Below, piece after piece: positions 23,174-31,522 of a DNA stretch of 64,000 nt. This stretch comes from an uncultured Neglectibacter sp. GTDB taxonomy: Bacteria; Bacillota; Clostridia; Oscillospirales; Acutalibacteraceae. The stretch spans positions 1-64,000 of the forward strand of contig CALFFN010000013.1 in NCBI GenBank assembly GCA_937958185.1, written 5' to 3'. The translations under genes were made by a program, and so were the position numbers. Within the stretch, counting starts at the first letter, position 1. Each line of letters opens with the position of its first letter. The notes under the pieces were generated by a model. The model did no database searches. It was not told the DNA's origin and worked only from the letters and a program-made list of their open reading frames with translations.

Positions 23174-23941
23174 ATGGAACGCAGAAATGTTCAACACGAT
23201 CGCAGACGCAATAGGCAGCGCAAATATACCTTGATAAGCTGCGCTTTGATTGTAACCTTATTATTCAGTGTAGTTCTTTTATGGAATTACGGAAAAGAGG
23301 CTGGGGATAAGAATATCGACAATCCGCCTATAACAATTACCAAAAGCAATACGGTAAAAAATGAAACGGATTCTAGTGAGACGCAAAGTCCTGAAGACGA
23401 AACAGATTGGAATCTGACATTGGTGAACAGACAAAATGCTGTTCCCGCCAATTATAAAGCAGATTTGGTTGAAGTCTCCGGCGGAGAGAAAGTTGACAGA
23501 CGGATTTATGAGCCGCTGATGGAAATGCTAGAGGCTGCGAAAGAGGGAAATTGGGATCAGCTCCCTATGGTAGTATCCGGCTACCGAACGCAAGCAACAC
23601 AGCAAAAGCTATATGATGACAAAATCTCAAAGTATAAAAAAGAAGGATATTCCGAAAGCGAAGCTATAGAACAGGCAAAGCAATGGGTGGCTGTCCCCGG
23701 TTACAGCGAACATCAGCTTGGTTTAGCGGTAGATATTAACGGGGCAACCTATGATGTTTATTTTTGGCTGCAAGAAAACAGCTATAAATATGGTTTTATT
23801 TTCCGCTATCCTGCTGGAAAGACTGATATCACAGGTACAGCCGAAGAAGTTTGGCATTACCGCTATGTTGGCGTGGAAGCTGCAACAGAGATATACGAAA
23901 GAGGAATTTGCCTGGAAGAATATTTGGAAGAAAAGCAATGA
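23174..23941 (+). CDS. vanY: VanY D,D-carboxypeptidase (M15B)
   Basis: A 255-residue membrane-anchored zinc carboxypeptidase. One N-terminal hydrophobic segment (about 20-40) precedes a linker and the catalytic domain. Zinc and catalytic motifs are intact: PGYSEHQLGLAVDIN and EVWHYRYVG. It would remove the terminal D-Ala from peptidoglycan pentapeptides outside the membrane. The start at 23174 follows AAAGGAG. Sequence resembles VanY of vanB/vanG operons. Without a resistance ligase it cannot confer VanA/B/G-type resistance by itself. Confidence 0.92.
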   Translation: MERRNVQHDRRRNRQRKYTLISCALIVTLLFSVVLLWNYGKEAGDKNIDNPPITITKSNTVKNETDSSETQSPEDETDWNLTLVNRQNAVPANYKADLVEVSGGEKVDRRIYEPLMEMLEAAKEGNWDQLPMVVSGYRTQATQQKLYDDKISKYKKEGYSESEAIEQAKQWVAVPGYSEHQLGLAVDINGATYDVYFWLQENSYKYGFIFRYPAGKTDITGTAEEVWHYRYVGVEAATEIYERGICLEEYLEEKQ

Positions 23942-24038
23942 AAAAAAGATTGACGCAGATATTCCCGCTTCTGCTTCCGTTTGGAAAATGGCAAAGACGA
24001 TCTTTTATTTAGAGATGTTTTCAGAAGGGAACAGATAC
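23938..24038 (+). pseudogene. vanW: Truncated and frameshifted vanW remnant
   Basis: ATG at 23938 overlaps the vanY stop (ATGA) and encodes MKKRLTQIFPLLLPFGKWQR, the characteristic VanW N-terminus, before TAG at 24010. A shift near 23995 restores the frame as TIFYLEMFSEGNRYKN. Homology then ends abruptly at the terminator starting at 24039. Only about 33 of the roughly 275 codons of vanW remain. This marks the right border of the van island. Confidence 0.82.
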
Positions 24039-24077
24039 AAAAACCGTGCAGCTTCCCGTAGAAGCCGCACGGTTTTT
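24039..24077. terminator. Bidirectional terminator between van island and methyltransferase gene
   Basis: AAAAACCGTGC (24039-24049) pairs with GCACGGTTTTT (24067-24077), with GCTTC/GAAGC extending the stem. It ends the minus-strand methyltransferase, whose stop codon lies inside its T arm, and also stops van transcription. Confidence 0.88.
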
Positions 24078-25242
24078 AATCGTTTTTACTTTCGGGAAAA
24101 ATCAGCCGGTAGAGCGTGGGGGAGAAATGGAACTGCTCCATCAGCCGCAGGGTTTCTTCCAGCACCTTCCGGCGGTGCGCTTCCGGGGTGTGGTCCCGGA
24201 AAACGGCGCGGATCAAAATGTTTTTCGGCGTGTGGGAAAAGTCGATGAACTCCAGCAGCTGGGTTTTATAGCCGCAGTATTCCAGCAGGTTTGCCCGGAT
24301 AGCGTCCGTTGCCAAAGCGGAGAACCGCTCCTGCACGATCCCATAGCGGGAAAGAATAGAAAGGCTTTCCGGCTGTATCTGCCGGTTCAGCTCATGCTGG
24401 CAGCAGGGGACGGAGAAAATCATTTTTGCGTTCCACTGAGTGGCGTTGAACAGGGCAAAATCTGTGGCAGTATCACAGGCGTGAAGCGTCATGACAATAT
24501 CCACAGGGAAAGGGGCTTGATAGCCGTTGATATCTCCCAGCTCAAACCGCAAATTACGGTATCCATAGCGGGCAGCGGCAGCGTTGCACTTTTCAATCAC
24601 GTCCTCCTTTAAGTCCAGCCCAATAATATTCGCGTGGATTCCCCGCAGCTTCGTGAGATAGTGATAGACGATGAAGGTCAGGTAGGATTTGCCGCAGCCA
24701 AAGTCTATGATATTGACCGAATCGGTTTCCAGATTCTGAATGGCGTCGTCAAGGATTTCCAGATAGCGGTTGATTTGCTTGTACTTGTCGTACATGGCAT
24801 TGACGATTTTTCCCTCTTTGGTAAAGACCCCCATGTCCACAAGAGGGAGCACATCGGGGCTGGCTTCCAGAATATAATTCTTTTTTCGGTTGTGGGTCAC
24901 AGAGACGGGCAGCGGGCGGGAACTGTTTACCGCCCGGCGCTGGAAGGTACAGCGCCCTTTTCGGGAAATCAGGAGCATGGATTCCCATTGGTCGTCCCAG
25001 GCGTTCAGTTGAAGGAACTGCCCCTGCATGAGCCGTTCGCAGGCTTCCGCGAAGGCGTCAACGGGGACGTTTTCGTGAAACACCTGCTTTTCCGTGTATT
25101 TGCTGAACTGGTAGCCCGCGTCCTTTCTTTCCGCAACGATTTTTTTCAGCGGCTGGCTTTTTACGACCGGCTTGCTGAGCACCGCCTTATATACATTGCC
25201 GTTTTCGGAAATCCGGCGAAGATATTCTGTCAATTCTCCCAT
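24076..25242 (-). CDS. Class I SAM-dependent methyltransferase (METTL25/RRNAD1-like)
   Basis: A protein of about 388 residues. The Rossmann SAM-binding core starts at NIIDFGCGKSYLTF and is followed by IIGLDLKEDVIEKC. Motif IV is VTLHACDTATD-like, with a conserved VPCCQHEL segment. This fits the Methyltransf_32 family, whose human relatives include METTL25; the bacterial substrate is not known. Start 25242 is chosen because GGGTGG precedes it and the promoter at 25280-25308 excludes the longer frame to 25308. Confidence 0.85.
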   Translation of the reverse strand: MGELTEYLRRISENGNVYKAVLSKPVVKSQPLKKIVAERKDAGYQFSKYTEKQVFHENVPVDAFAEACERLMQGQFLQLNAWDDQWESMLLISRKGRCTFQRRAVNSSRPLPVSVTHNRKKNYILEASPDVLPLVDMGVFTKEGKIVNAMYDKYKQINRYLEILDDAIQNLETDSVNIIDFGCGKSYLTFIVYHYLTKLRGIHANIIGLDLKEDVIEKCNAAAARYGYRNLRFELGDINGYQAPFPVDIVMTLHACDTATDFALFNATQWNAKMIFSVPCCQHELNRQIQPESLSILSRYGIVQERFSALATDAIRANLLEYCGYKTQLLEFIDFSHTPKNILIRAVFRDHTPEAHRRKVLEETLRLMEQFHFSPTLYRLIFPESKND

Positions 25243-25279
25243 ACTGCCACCCATACCTGTTTTCGTTTTTTCTAACACG

Positions 25280-25308
25280 ATTTTATCCTCAAACCGGCGG
25301 CTTGTCAA
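25280..25308 (-). promoter_or_regulatory. Promoter of the methyltransferase gene
   Basis: On the minus strand TTGACA (25308-25303), 17 bases, TAAAAT (25285-25280). It overlaps the first codon of the longest open frame, so translation must start further in. Confidence 0.8.
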
Positions 25309-25325
25309 TCAGCTGTTCCTGCCGG

Positions 25326-25354
25326 TTGTCTGCCGCCGTAAAATGTAGTATACT
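25326..25354 (+). promoter_or_regulatory. Promoter of the AAA ATPase gene
   Basis: TTGTCT (25326-25331), 17 bases, TATACT (25349-25354). It is divergent from the methyltransferase promoter. Confidence 0.7.
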
Positions 25355-25383
25355 TGTGAAAAGCTGAGATTCGAGGTGTCCCC

Positions 25384-26121
25384 ATGGAACGCTGGTACAT
25401 CAAGGAAATTGAAATGTCCTGCTGTGACGATAACTCCTACATTTCCTCTTTGGCGATCGTCAAATACCTGAACCGTGTGAAACGGCTGAGCTTTTCGCAG
25501 AGCGTCACTTTTCTCGTAGGAGAAAACGGCACGGGAAAATCGACCTTGCTGGAAGCCATTGCCGTGTGTGCCGGGTATAACGCGGAGGGCGGCTCGAAGA
25601 ATTTCAATTTTTCCACCAAAAACACCACCTCTAATCTGCATCAATTCCTTACGGTCGTGAAGCAGGCACGGGAGAAGGACGGCTTCTTCCTGCGGGCGGA
25701 AAGCTTCTACAATGTGGCGTCCCAGGTAGACGAGCTGGACCGCACTGTGCCGGGCAACTATCTGGACGGCTACGGCGGAAAATCCCTCCACGAGCAGTCA
25801 CACGGGGAGAGCTTCCTCTCGCTGGTGCAGAACCGCTTCCGGGGGAACGGTCTGTACTTCCTGGACGAGCCGGAAGCGGCGCTGTCTCCCTTGCGGCAGC
25901 TGACGCTGCTCTCGGAGATCGACCGGCTGGTGAAGCGGGATTCTCAGTTGATTATCGCAACACATTCGCCTATTCTGCTGGCATATCCCAATGCAAGGAT
26001 CTATCAGATCGCAAATGGGGAAATCGAGACCGTGGCATATGAGGAATGTGAGAATTACCAGTTGACCAAAAATTTTCTGGAAAACCCAAAGCGCTTCATG
26101 GCGTATCTCTTTGAGGAATAA
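25384..26121 (+). CDS. Small ABC/SMC-type AAA ATPase (COG3910-like)
   Basis: A 245-residue stand-alone ATPase: Walker A LVGENGTGKST, signature-like SHGESFLSL, Walker B GLYFLDEPEAALSP and an ATHSPILLAYP switch. Proteins of this small family are annotated as predicted ATPases and are not firmly assigned a function; some neighbour toxin or repair genes. Here it stands as a single gene with its own promoter and terminator, so no partner can be named. Confidence 0.85.
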   Translation: MERWYIKEIEMSCCDDNSYISSLAIVKYLNRVKRLSFSQSVTFLVGENGTGKSTLLEAIAVCAGYNAEGGSKNFNFSTKNTTSNLHQFLTVVKQAREKDGFFLRAESFYNVASQVDELDRTVPGNYLDGYGGKSLHEQSHGESFLSLVQNRFRGNGLYFLDEPEAALSPLRQLTLLSEIDRLVKRDSQLIIATHSPILLAYPNARIYQIANGEIETVAYEECENYQLTKNFLENPKRFMAYLFEE

Positions 26122-26136
26122 AAGATAGGGCGGTCC

Positions 26137-26159
26137 GCCCGGCGCCGGGCTTGTTTTTT
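26137..26159 (+). terminator. Terminator of the ATPase gene
   Basis: The 14-bp palindrome GCCCGGCGCCGGGC (26137-26150) is followed by TTGTTTTTT. Its T tract doubles as the -35 of the next promoter. Confidence 0.75.
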
Positions 26160-26179
26160 GCCTGAAACTATGGTACACT
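26151..26179 (+). promoter_or_regulatory. Promoter of the FNT-cimA-leuC operon
   Basis: TTGTTT (26151-26156), 17 bases, TACACT (26174-26179), 73 bases before the FNT start. No T-box or leucine leader peptide was found in the leader. Confidence 0.55.
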
Positions 26180-26252
26180 TAACATTCAAAGTTCCCGCAG
26201 CCTTTGATAAAAAATTAGGGATACGGCGCGGGTCGGAATAGGGAAATGAGTT

Positions 26253-26867
26253 ATGGAAACATTGAAAAAAGCGATTGCCGCAGGCTTTTCTATCACCATC
26301 GGCGCCACCGTGTATCTGGTCTGTGAAAACCGGGTGGTGGGGGCGCTGCTGTTTTCTATCGGTCTGTTCGTCATTTGCGCCTTTGGCATGAATCTTTTTA
26401 CCGGGAAAATCGGGTATGTGCTGGATAATAAAAACCACCCGAACTGCTTTATTATCTGGCTTGGGAACCTGCTGGGCTGTATCATCGCCTCCGGGCTTGT
26501 CCGGCTGGCAAAGCCGGCTCTGCACGAGACCGCCGCAAAGCTCGTCTCCGCAAAGCTGGAGCTGCCCTGGCATTCCGTGCTTATCCTGGGCTTCTTCTGC
26601 GGCATATTGATGTACCTTGCCGTGGAAAACTATAGAAGCAATCCCAACGACTTTGGAAAGGTCACCGGGCTTTTCCTCTGCGTTTCGGTGTTCATTTTGT
26701 GCGGATTTGAACACAGCGTTGCGGATATGTGTTATTGCGTGTTTGGGGTATCGTCTGTCAGGGAGCTACCGCGAATCTTGCTATTCCTGGTGTTGGTCTC
26801 TCTGGCAAACAGTGCGGGAGCGCTCACTGTCCGTCTGGCGACCCGGACAAGGGACGCACAGAAATAA
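26253..26867 (+). CDS. Formate/nitrite transporter (FNT) family protein
   Basis: A 204-residue channel protein with about six membrane segments. The FNT signature is present as GFEHSVADMCY in the second half, and the first half has the matching FAFGMNLFTGKIGY-type segment (CAFGMNLFTGKIGY). It is shorter than FocA (285), as in other compact Clostridial members. Formate export during mixed-acid fermentation is a reasonable guess; nitrite or hydrosulfide are alternatives. It starts an apparent operon with cimA and leuCD, but no functional link is obvious. Confidence 0.85.
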   Translation: METLKKAIAAGFSITIGATVYLVCENRVVGALLFSIGLFVICAFGMNLFTGKIGYVLDNKNHPNCFIIWLGNLLGCIIASGLVRLAKPALHETAAKLVSAKLELPWHSVLILGFFCGILMYLAVENYRSNPNDFGKVTGLFLCVSVFILCGFEHSVADMCYCVFGVSSVRELPRILLFLVLVSLANSAGALTVRLATRTRDAQK

Positions 26868-26897
26868 CCCCATTACTTTTTAGAAAGGCGATGTGCA

Positions 26898-27665
26898 ATG
26901 GCAAGAGAAGGATATCTGGTCAACGCAGGAGAAGACACGATCCATGCAAATGAGATCAAAGCAGACTCCCCGCAGGAGAAAAGAAAAAACTGGTGGTATT
27001 ACCACAAGGGACCGCTGATCGCTATTGTGCTGCTGGCGGCGGTGGTCGGCAGTATCCTGTATTCCATGTTCGGCGGAACGAAGCCGGACTATACCGTTGG
27101 GCTTATGACTTCGTATACCATGCCGGAAAACGGCAGGGAAGAGCTGGAGCGGGTGCTGTCCCAATACGCGGACGACCGCAACGGCGACGGGAAAACGGTA
27201 GTCGAAATAGTAGGCTATGTGTTTTCCACCACCGTTCCCTCCACCTCGGACGCTTTGCAGCAGCAGCAGGCGGCTGTCGCCCGGTTTGCGGGAGATACCC
27301 TGACCAACGAAAGCATGATTTTCCTCCACAATGAGGAAGCCTTTGCCTTTATGGAAGCCGATTTCAGCGGCTACTTCCAGTATACGGACGGTTCTCCCAT
27401 GCCGGAGGACGCCACAGATTATGAAAACGCCATGCGCCCCTGGAGCGATTTCAAGGCGCTGGATTCTTTCGTTCCCGTGACAAAGGACGTTGATGCCTTT
27501 GACAGCGACGGCTTGCAGCAGCTGTATCAGCAGCTGCGGGTCTCCATACGCGCGGCGGAGGGAACTTCCATCGAAAAGGACAAAAAAGACATGGAATATT
27601 ATCAGGACTGCCTTGCCTTTTACCAGCGGCTTTTGACCGGGGAGCTGCCCGGCGCAGAGGAGTGA
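26898..27665 (+). CDS. Single-pass membrane protein of unknown function
   Basis: A 255-residue protein not recognised. An N-terminal charged segment of about 40 residues (with KRKNWWYYHKGP) precedes one membrane segment (about 40-60). The extracytoplasmic part of about 190 residues is acidic and soluble, with no cysteines or catalytic motif visible. The stop lies 3 bases before the cimA start, so it is co-transcribed. Similar KxxxWxxHKGP-anchored proteins occur widely in gut Clostridia as far as I recall, without known role. Confidence 0.7.
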   Translation: MAREGYLVNAGEDTIHANEIKADSPQEKRKNWWYYHKGPLIAIVLLAAVVGSILYSMFGGTKPDYTVGLMTSYTMPENGREELERVLSQYADDRNGDGKTVVEIVGYVFSTTVPSTSDALQQQQAAVARFAGDTLTNESMIFLHNEEAFAFMEADFSGYFQYTDGSPMPEDATDYENAMRPWSDFKALDSFVPVTKDVDAFDSDGLQQLYQQLRVSIRAAEGTSIEKDKKDMEYYQDCLAFYQRLLTGELPGAEE

Positions 27666-27668
27666 GCC

Positions 27669-29237
27669 ATGGGTCGTAAGATAACGATTTTTGATTCTAC
27701 CCTGCGGGACGGCGCGCAGGGCAGCGGCATTGCTTTTTCATTGGAGGATAAGCTGCTGGCAGTCCGGGCGCTGGATTCCCTGGGCGTGTCATATATCGAG
27801 GCGGGGAACCCCGGCTCAAACCCAAAGGATAAAGAATTTTTCCAGCGCGGGGGAAAGCTGCCCCTGCGCCACGCAAGGCTGGTCGCCTTTGGCAGCACCA
27901 GAAGAAAGCACACAAAGCTGGAGGAGGACGAGAACCTCCTTTCCCTGCTGGAAGCGGGAACCTCCTGCTGCGCGGTGTTCGGCAAGTGCTGGAAGTTCCA
28001 CGTTTTTACCGTGCTGGAAACCACGGTGGAAGAAAACCTCCTGATGATAGAGGAAAGCTGCCGCTTTTTGAAGGCTCACGGCAAAGAGGTCATCTTTGAC
28101 GCGGAGCATTTCTTTGACGGCTGGAAGGACGATAAAGCCTTTGCATTTTCCGCGCTGCAGGCAGCCGTTCGCGGCGGAGCCGATCTGGTATGCCTTTGCG
28201 ATACCAACGGCGGCACTTTCCCGGAGGACGCGGCAGCGGTGGTACGTGAGGTGGTTTCCCTGCTGCCTGTTCCCGTGGGCGTTCATTTCCACGATGACTG
28301 CGGACTGGCAACCGCCAACAGTATTGCCGCCGTAAAGGCTGGCGCGTCCCAGGTGCAGGGCACCATGCTGGGCTTTGGCGAACGCTGTGGTAACGCCAAC
28401 CTTTCTGCCGTGATCCCCAATTTGCAGTTAAAGCTGGGGATCCCCTGCGTGCCCCCGGAATGCCTGCCGCTTCTGTCCCACGGGGTCAGGGAGCTGGCTG
28501 CGGCGGCAAATCTGGATACCCCGGCAACGCTGCCCTATGTGGGAGAAAACGCTTTTTCCCATAAGGCAGGAATGCACGCTGCCGGCGTGCTGAAGGATTC
28601 CCGGTCTTTTGAGCATATCGACCCGCTGTCCGTTGGCAACTTCCGGCGGTTCCCCGCATCGGAAATTTCCGGCAGGGCGGTGATTCTGGAAAAAATACGC
28701 CGGGTGTTCCCGGAGCAGGAAATTTCCACCGAACAGGCGCTGGCGATTTTGCAGGAGCTGAAAACGCTGGAAGCCGAGGGATACCAGTTTGAGGGGGCGG
28801 ACGCTTCCTTTGAGCTGCTGGTGCGTAAGCAATTGAAGCCTTACCCGCCTTTTTTCCACCTGCTCTATTATCACATCTATACCGATTACGGCAGCGACCG
28901 GGACTGCGGCGCAAGCGCCACCGTCAAGGTGCAGGTAGGGGACGAGCTGCAATTGACGGCGGCGGAGGGGAACGGTCCCGTCAACGCGCTGGATAAGGCG
29001 CTTCGCAAGGCGCTGGAGGTGTTCTATCCCACCCTTTCCCATGTAAAGCTTACCGATTACAAGGTCCGCGTGCTGGACAGCAAAAGCGCCACGGCGGCTC
29101 GCGTCCGGGTGCTTATCACCTCCACGGACGGCAGGGAGACCTTTACCACCGTCGGGGTTTCCGAAGACGTGGTAGCCGCCAGTTGGCGGGCACTGACAGA
29201 TTCCATGGAATATTTACTGCTGAAAGAAGCAACCTGA
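27669..29237 (+). CDS. cimA: (R)-citramalate synthase
   Basis: A 522-residue enzyme condensing pyruvate and acetyl-CoA to citramalate, the first step of threonine-independent isoleucine synthesis. The HMGL-like TIM barrel opens with IFDSTLRDGAQGSG and has the metal-binding HFHDDCGLATAN and GFGERCGNANL. A linker and the C-terminal LeuA dimer domain (about 390-520) follow. The length fits CimA of the LeuA-like type 2 form. leuC follows 30 bases later, supplying the isomerase used by both citramalate and isopropylmalate. Confidence 0.93.
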   Translation: MGRKITIFDSTLRDGAQGSGIAFSLEDKLLAVRALDSLGVSYIEAGNPGSNPKDKEFFQRGGKLPLRHARLVAFGSTRRKHTKLEEDENLLSLLEAGTSCCAVFGKCWKFHVFTVLETTVEENLLMIEESCRFLKAHGKEVIFDAEHFFDGWKDDKAFAFSALQAAVRGGADLVCLCDTNGGTFPEDAAAVVREVVSLLPVPVGVHFHDDCGLATANSIAAVKAGASQVQGTMLGFGERCGNANLSAVIPNLQLKLGIPCVPPECLPLLSHGVRELAAAANLDTPATLPYVGENAFSHKAGMHAAGVLKDSRSFEHIDPLSVGNFRRFPASEISGRAVILEKIRRVFPEQEISTEQALAILQELKTLEAEGYQFEGADASFELLVRKQLKPYPPFFHLLYYHIYTDYGSDRDCGASATVKVQVGDELQLTAAEGNGPVNALDKALRKALEVFYPTLSHVKLTDYKVRVLDSKSATAARVRVLITSTDGRETFTTVGVSEDVVAASWRALTDSMEYLLLKEAT

Positions 29238-29267
29238 CAGATTTTCAAAAAACAGGAGGAAAACCAT

Positions 29268-30527
29268 ATGGCAATGACAATGACCCAGAAAATTTTGGCG
29301 GCACACGCCGGGCTTCCCAGCGTAGAGGCGGGACAGCTGATCGAGTGCAATTTGGATTTGGTATTGGGCAACGATATCACGTCCCCGGTGGCGATCAATG
29401 AGTTTGAGCGCGCCGGCGCCACTTCCGTGTTCGACCGCAGCAAGATCGCGCTGGTGCTGGATCACTTTGTGCCCAACAAGGACATCAAGGCAGCTCAGCA
29501 ATGCAAGCAGACCCGGCAGTTTGCCAATAAGTACGACATTGTGAATTTCTTTGATGTGGGCGAAATGGGCATTGAGCACGCCCTATTGCCGGAAAAGGGT
29601 CTGGTCGGTCCCGGCGACTGCGTCATCGGCGCGGATTCCCACACCTGCACTTACGGGGCGCTGGGCGCTTTTTCCACCGGCGTGGGCTCCACGGATATGG
29701 CGGCGGGGCTGATGTCCGGCAAAGCGTGGTTCAAGGTTCCCTCCGCGATCCAGGTAGTTTTGAAAAATAAGCTTCAGGGCTATGCCAGCGGCAAAGATGT
29801 GATCCTTCACCTGATTGGAAAAATCGGCGTGGACGGCGCGCTGTACCAGTCTCTGGAATTTATCGGCGAGGGCTGTTCTTCTCTCTCCATGGACGAGCGC
29901 TTTACCATTGCCAATATGGCAATTGAAGCCGGCGCGAAGAACGGGATTTTCCCTGTGGACGACAAGACGCTGGAATATTGCAGGGACCGTTATCAGGGCA
30001 GCATTTCCATCTATGAAGCCGACCCCGGCGCGGAATATACCCGCGTGGTGGAAATAGACCTTGCCACACTGCGTCCCACCGTTTCCATGCCCCATCTGCC
30101 GGAAAACACAAGGACTATCGACGAAGTGAGCGATGTAAAAATCGACCAGAGCGTGATCGGTTCCTGCACCAACGGCAGGATCGAGGATATGCGCGCCGCC
30201 GCCGCTATTCTCAAGGGCAGAAAGGTGGCAAAGGGCGTGCGCTGTATCGTGATTCCAGCCACCCAGAACGTGTACCTGCAGTGCATTCGCGAAGGGATCG
30301 CGGAGATATTCATTGAAGCGGGCGCTGTGTTCAGCACGCCTACCTGCGGTCCCTGCCTTGGCGGCTATATGGGCATTCTGGCGGAGGGGGAGCGTTCTGT
30401 CTCCACCACGAACCGCAATTTTGTGGGGCGTATGGGACACCCCGATTCCGAAGTGGTCCTGGCGTCCCCGGCAGTCGCCGCCGCCAGCGCCGTGACAGGC
30501 TACCTCACCGACCCGGAGAAGCTGTAA
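29268..30527 (+). CDS. leuC: 3-isopropylmalate/(R)-2-methylmalate dehydratase large subunit
   Basis: A 419-residue aconitase-family subunit. Three Fe-S ligands are visible: one in GSCTNGRIEDM and two in TPTCGPCLGG. GADSHTCTYGALGAF is also family-typical. The length matches the shorter archaeal/Clostridial form that works with a separate LeuD. It isomerises citramalate to 3-methylmalate and 2- to 3-isopropylmalate. leuD is 1.7 kb downstream, separated by three unrelated genes. No leuB is present in the window. Confidence 0.95.
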   Translation: MAMTMTQKILAAHAGLPSVEAGQLIECNLDLVLGNDITSPVAINEFERAGATSVFDRSKIALVLDHFVPNKDIKAAQQCKQTRQFANKYDIVNFFDVGEMGIEHALLPEKGLVGPGDCVIGADSHTCTYGALGAFSTGVGSTDMAAGLMSGKAWFKVPSAIQVVLKNKLQGYASGKDVILHLIGKIGVDGALYQSLEFIGEGCSSLSMDERFTIANMAIEAGAKNGIFPVDDKTLEYCRDRYQGSISIYEADPGAEYTRVVEIDLATLRPTVSMPHLPENTRTIDEVSDVKIDQSVIGSCTNGRIEDMRAAAAILKGRKVAKGVRCIVIPATQNVYLQCIREGIAEIFIEAGAVFSTPTCGPCLGGYMGILAEGERSVSTTNRNFVGRMGHPDSEVVLASPAVAAASAVTGYLTDPEKL

Positions 30528-30540
30528 GGGAGGAATCTCG

Positions 30541-31116
30541 ATGGTTTCCTACGATTGGACAATGAAACCTCAGGATATGGATTTTCTTGCGACGTTGACG
30601 CTACGACAATCGGAATTCAAAAAGGCGCGGCGGCGAGGAATGTTGATTTATGGGTTGGGTGCGGCTCTGGGCTTTCTGCTTGCTGTTTTTTATTCCCTGC
30701 TATTTTGGAATCATGGCATTGGAACATACTGGACAGCTCCTGTCATGGGCTGTCTGGGGCTGCTGTTTCTTCTGATGTGTATTTTCGTGCCAGCCAATCA
30801 GAGGCGGCGGGTTCTCCGTGCCACTCAAAAGAAGAATGCTTTTCTGCTTTCCACCATGAGTCATGTTGAATTTCGGGAGGACGGAGTGGCGGAATCCTCC
30901 GTTTTTGAAAAATCATTGACACCATGGAACTCCTTCCGTTGTTGGGGAACCGGGGATAACTACCTTTTTCTGGAGAGATTAGACAATGCATATATCCTGA
31001 TTGACCGCAACGATATTCCCGAAAGCGATCTGCAGAAAATCGAGAATCTGCTCCGCTCCCAGCAGGTTCCCGTGCTGGAGTTGTCTGATTCTGCTTTGCG
31101 CCATAGGGTCAAATGA
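30541..31116 (+). CDS. YcxB-like membrane protein
   Basis: A 191-residue protein with two adjacent hydrophobic segments (about 38-60 and 66-84) and a C-terminal cytoplasmic YcxB-like domain (HVEFREDGV, PWNSFRCWGTGDNYLFL, AYILIDRNDI). Function unknown. It starts 14 bases after leuC and interrupts the leuC-leuD pair. Codon use is a little less GC-rich than in leuC. Confidence 0.7.
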   Translation: MVSYDWTMKPQDMDFLATLTLRQSEFKKARRRGMLIYGLGAALGFLLAVFYSLLFWNHGIGTYWTAPVMGCLGLLFLLMCIFVPANQRRRVLRATQKKNAFLLSTMSHVEFREDGVAESSVFEKSLTPWNSFRCWGTGDNYLFLERLDNAYILIDRNDIPESDLQKIENLLRSQQVPVLELSDSALRHRVK

Positions 31117-31146
31117 GATCAAATCTCTGAGGGGAGTACAATCGCT

Positions 31147-31497
31147 ATGAATGAAAATGAAGCGGAGAATATAACATTGGGTGAAACTGTCACGATCAAA
31201 ATGGACCGTCCCATAGGGACGGAGCACCCGAAGCACCCCGGTCTGATCTATCCCATCAATTACGGCTATGTGCCCGGCTTATTCGCCCCGGACGGCGAGG
31301 AGCAGGACGCTTACGTTCTGGGAGTAGACGAACCGCTTACGGAATTTACGGGAACGCTGATCGCCGTGATCCACCGCTTTGACGATGTGGAGGAAAAATG
31401 GGTGCTTGCCCCGGAAGGCGTCACCTTCACGAAAGAAGAAATCGCCAAAGCCGTCCATTTTCAGGAGCAATACTATCATACTGAGATCAGAATGTGA
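31147..31497 (+). CDS. Small inorganic pyrophosphatase-like protein
   Basis: A 116-residue protein related to family I inorganic pyrophosphatases: TIKMDRPIGT, INYGYVPG and a signature-like DGEEQDAYVLG. Family I enzymes are usually 170-220 residues and have DxDPxD; here the third signature position is Glu and the C-terminal part is missing. It may retain weak activity or have another phosphohydrolase role. Short homologues are common in Clostridia, so it is not simply a broken gene. Confidence 0.75.
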   Translation: MNENEAENITLGETVTIKMDRPIGTEHPKHPGLIYPINYGYVPGLFAPDGEEQDAYVLGVDEPLTEFTGTLIAVIHRFDDVEEKWVLAPEGVTFTKEEIAKAVHFQEQYYHTEIRM

Positions 31498-31522
31498 TAG
31501 AAAGGGAAGGGGAAAATTTGGT

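Noticed and set aside
20437..24038. Complete vancomycin-resistance operon
   Set aside because: No ligase, vanH, vanX/XY or vanT follows; vanW stops after about 33 codons and an unrelated gene begins at 24076 on the other strand.
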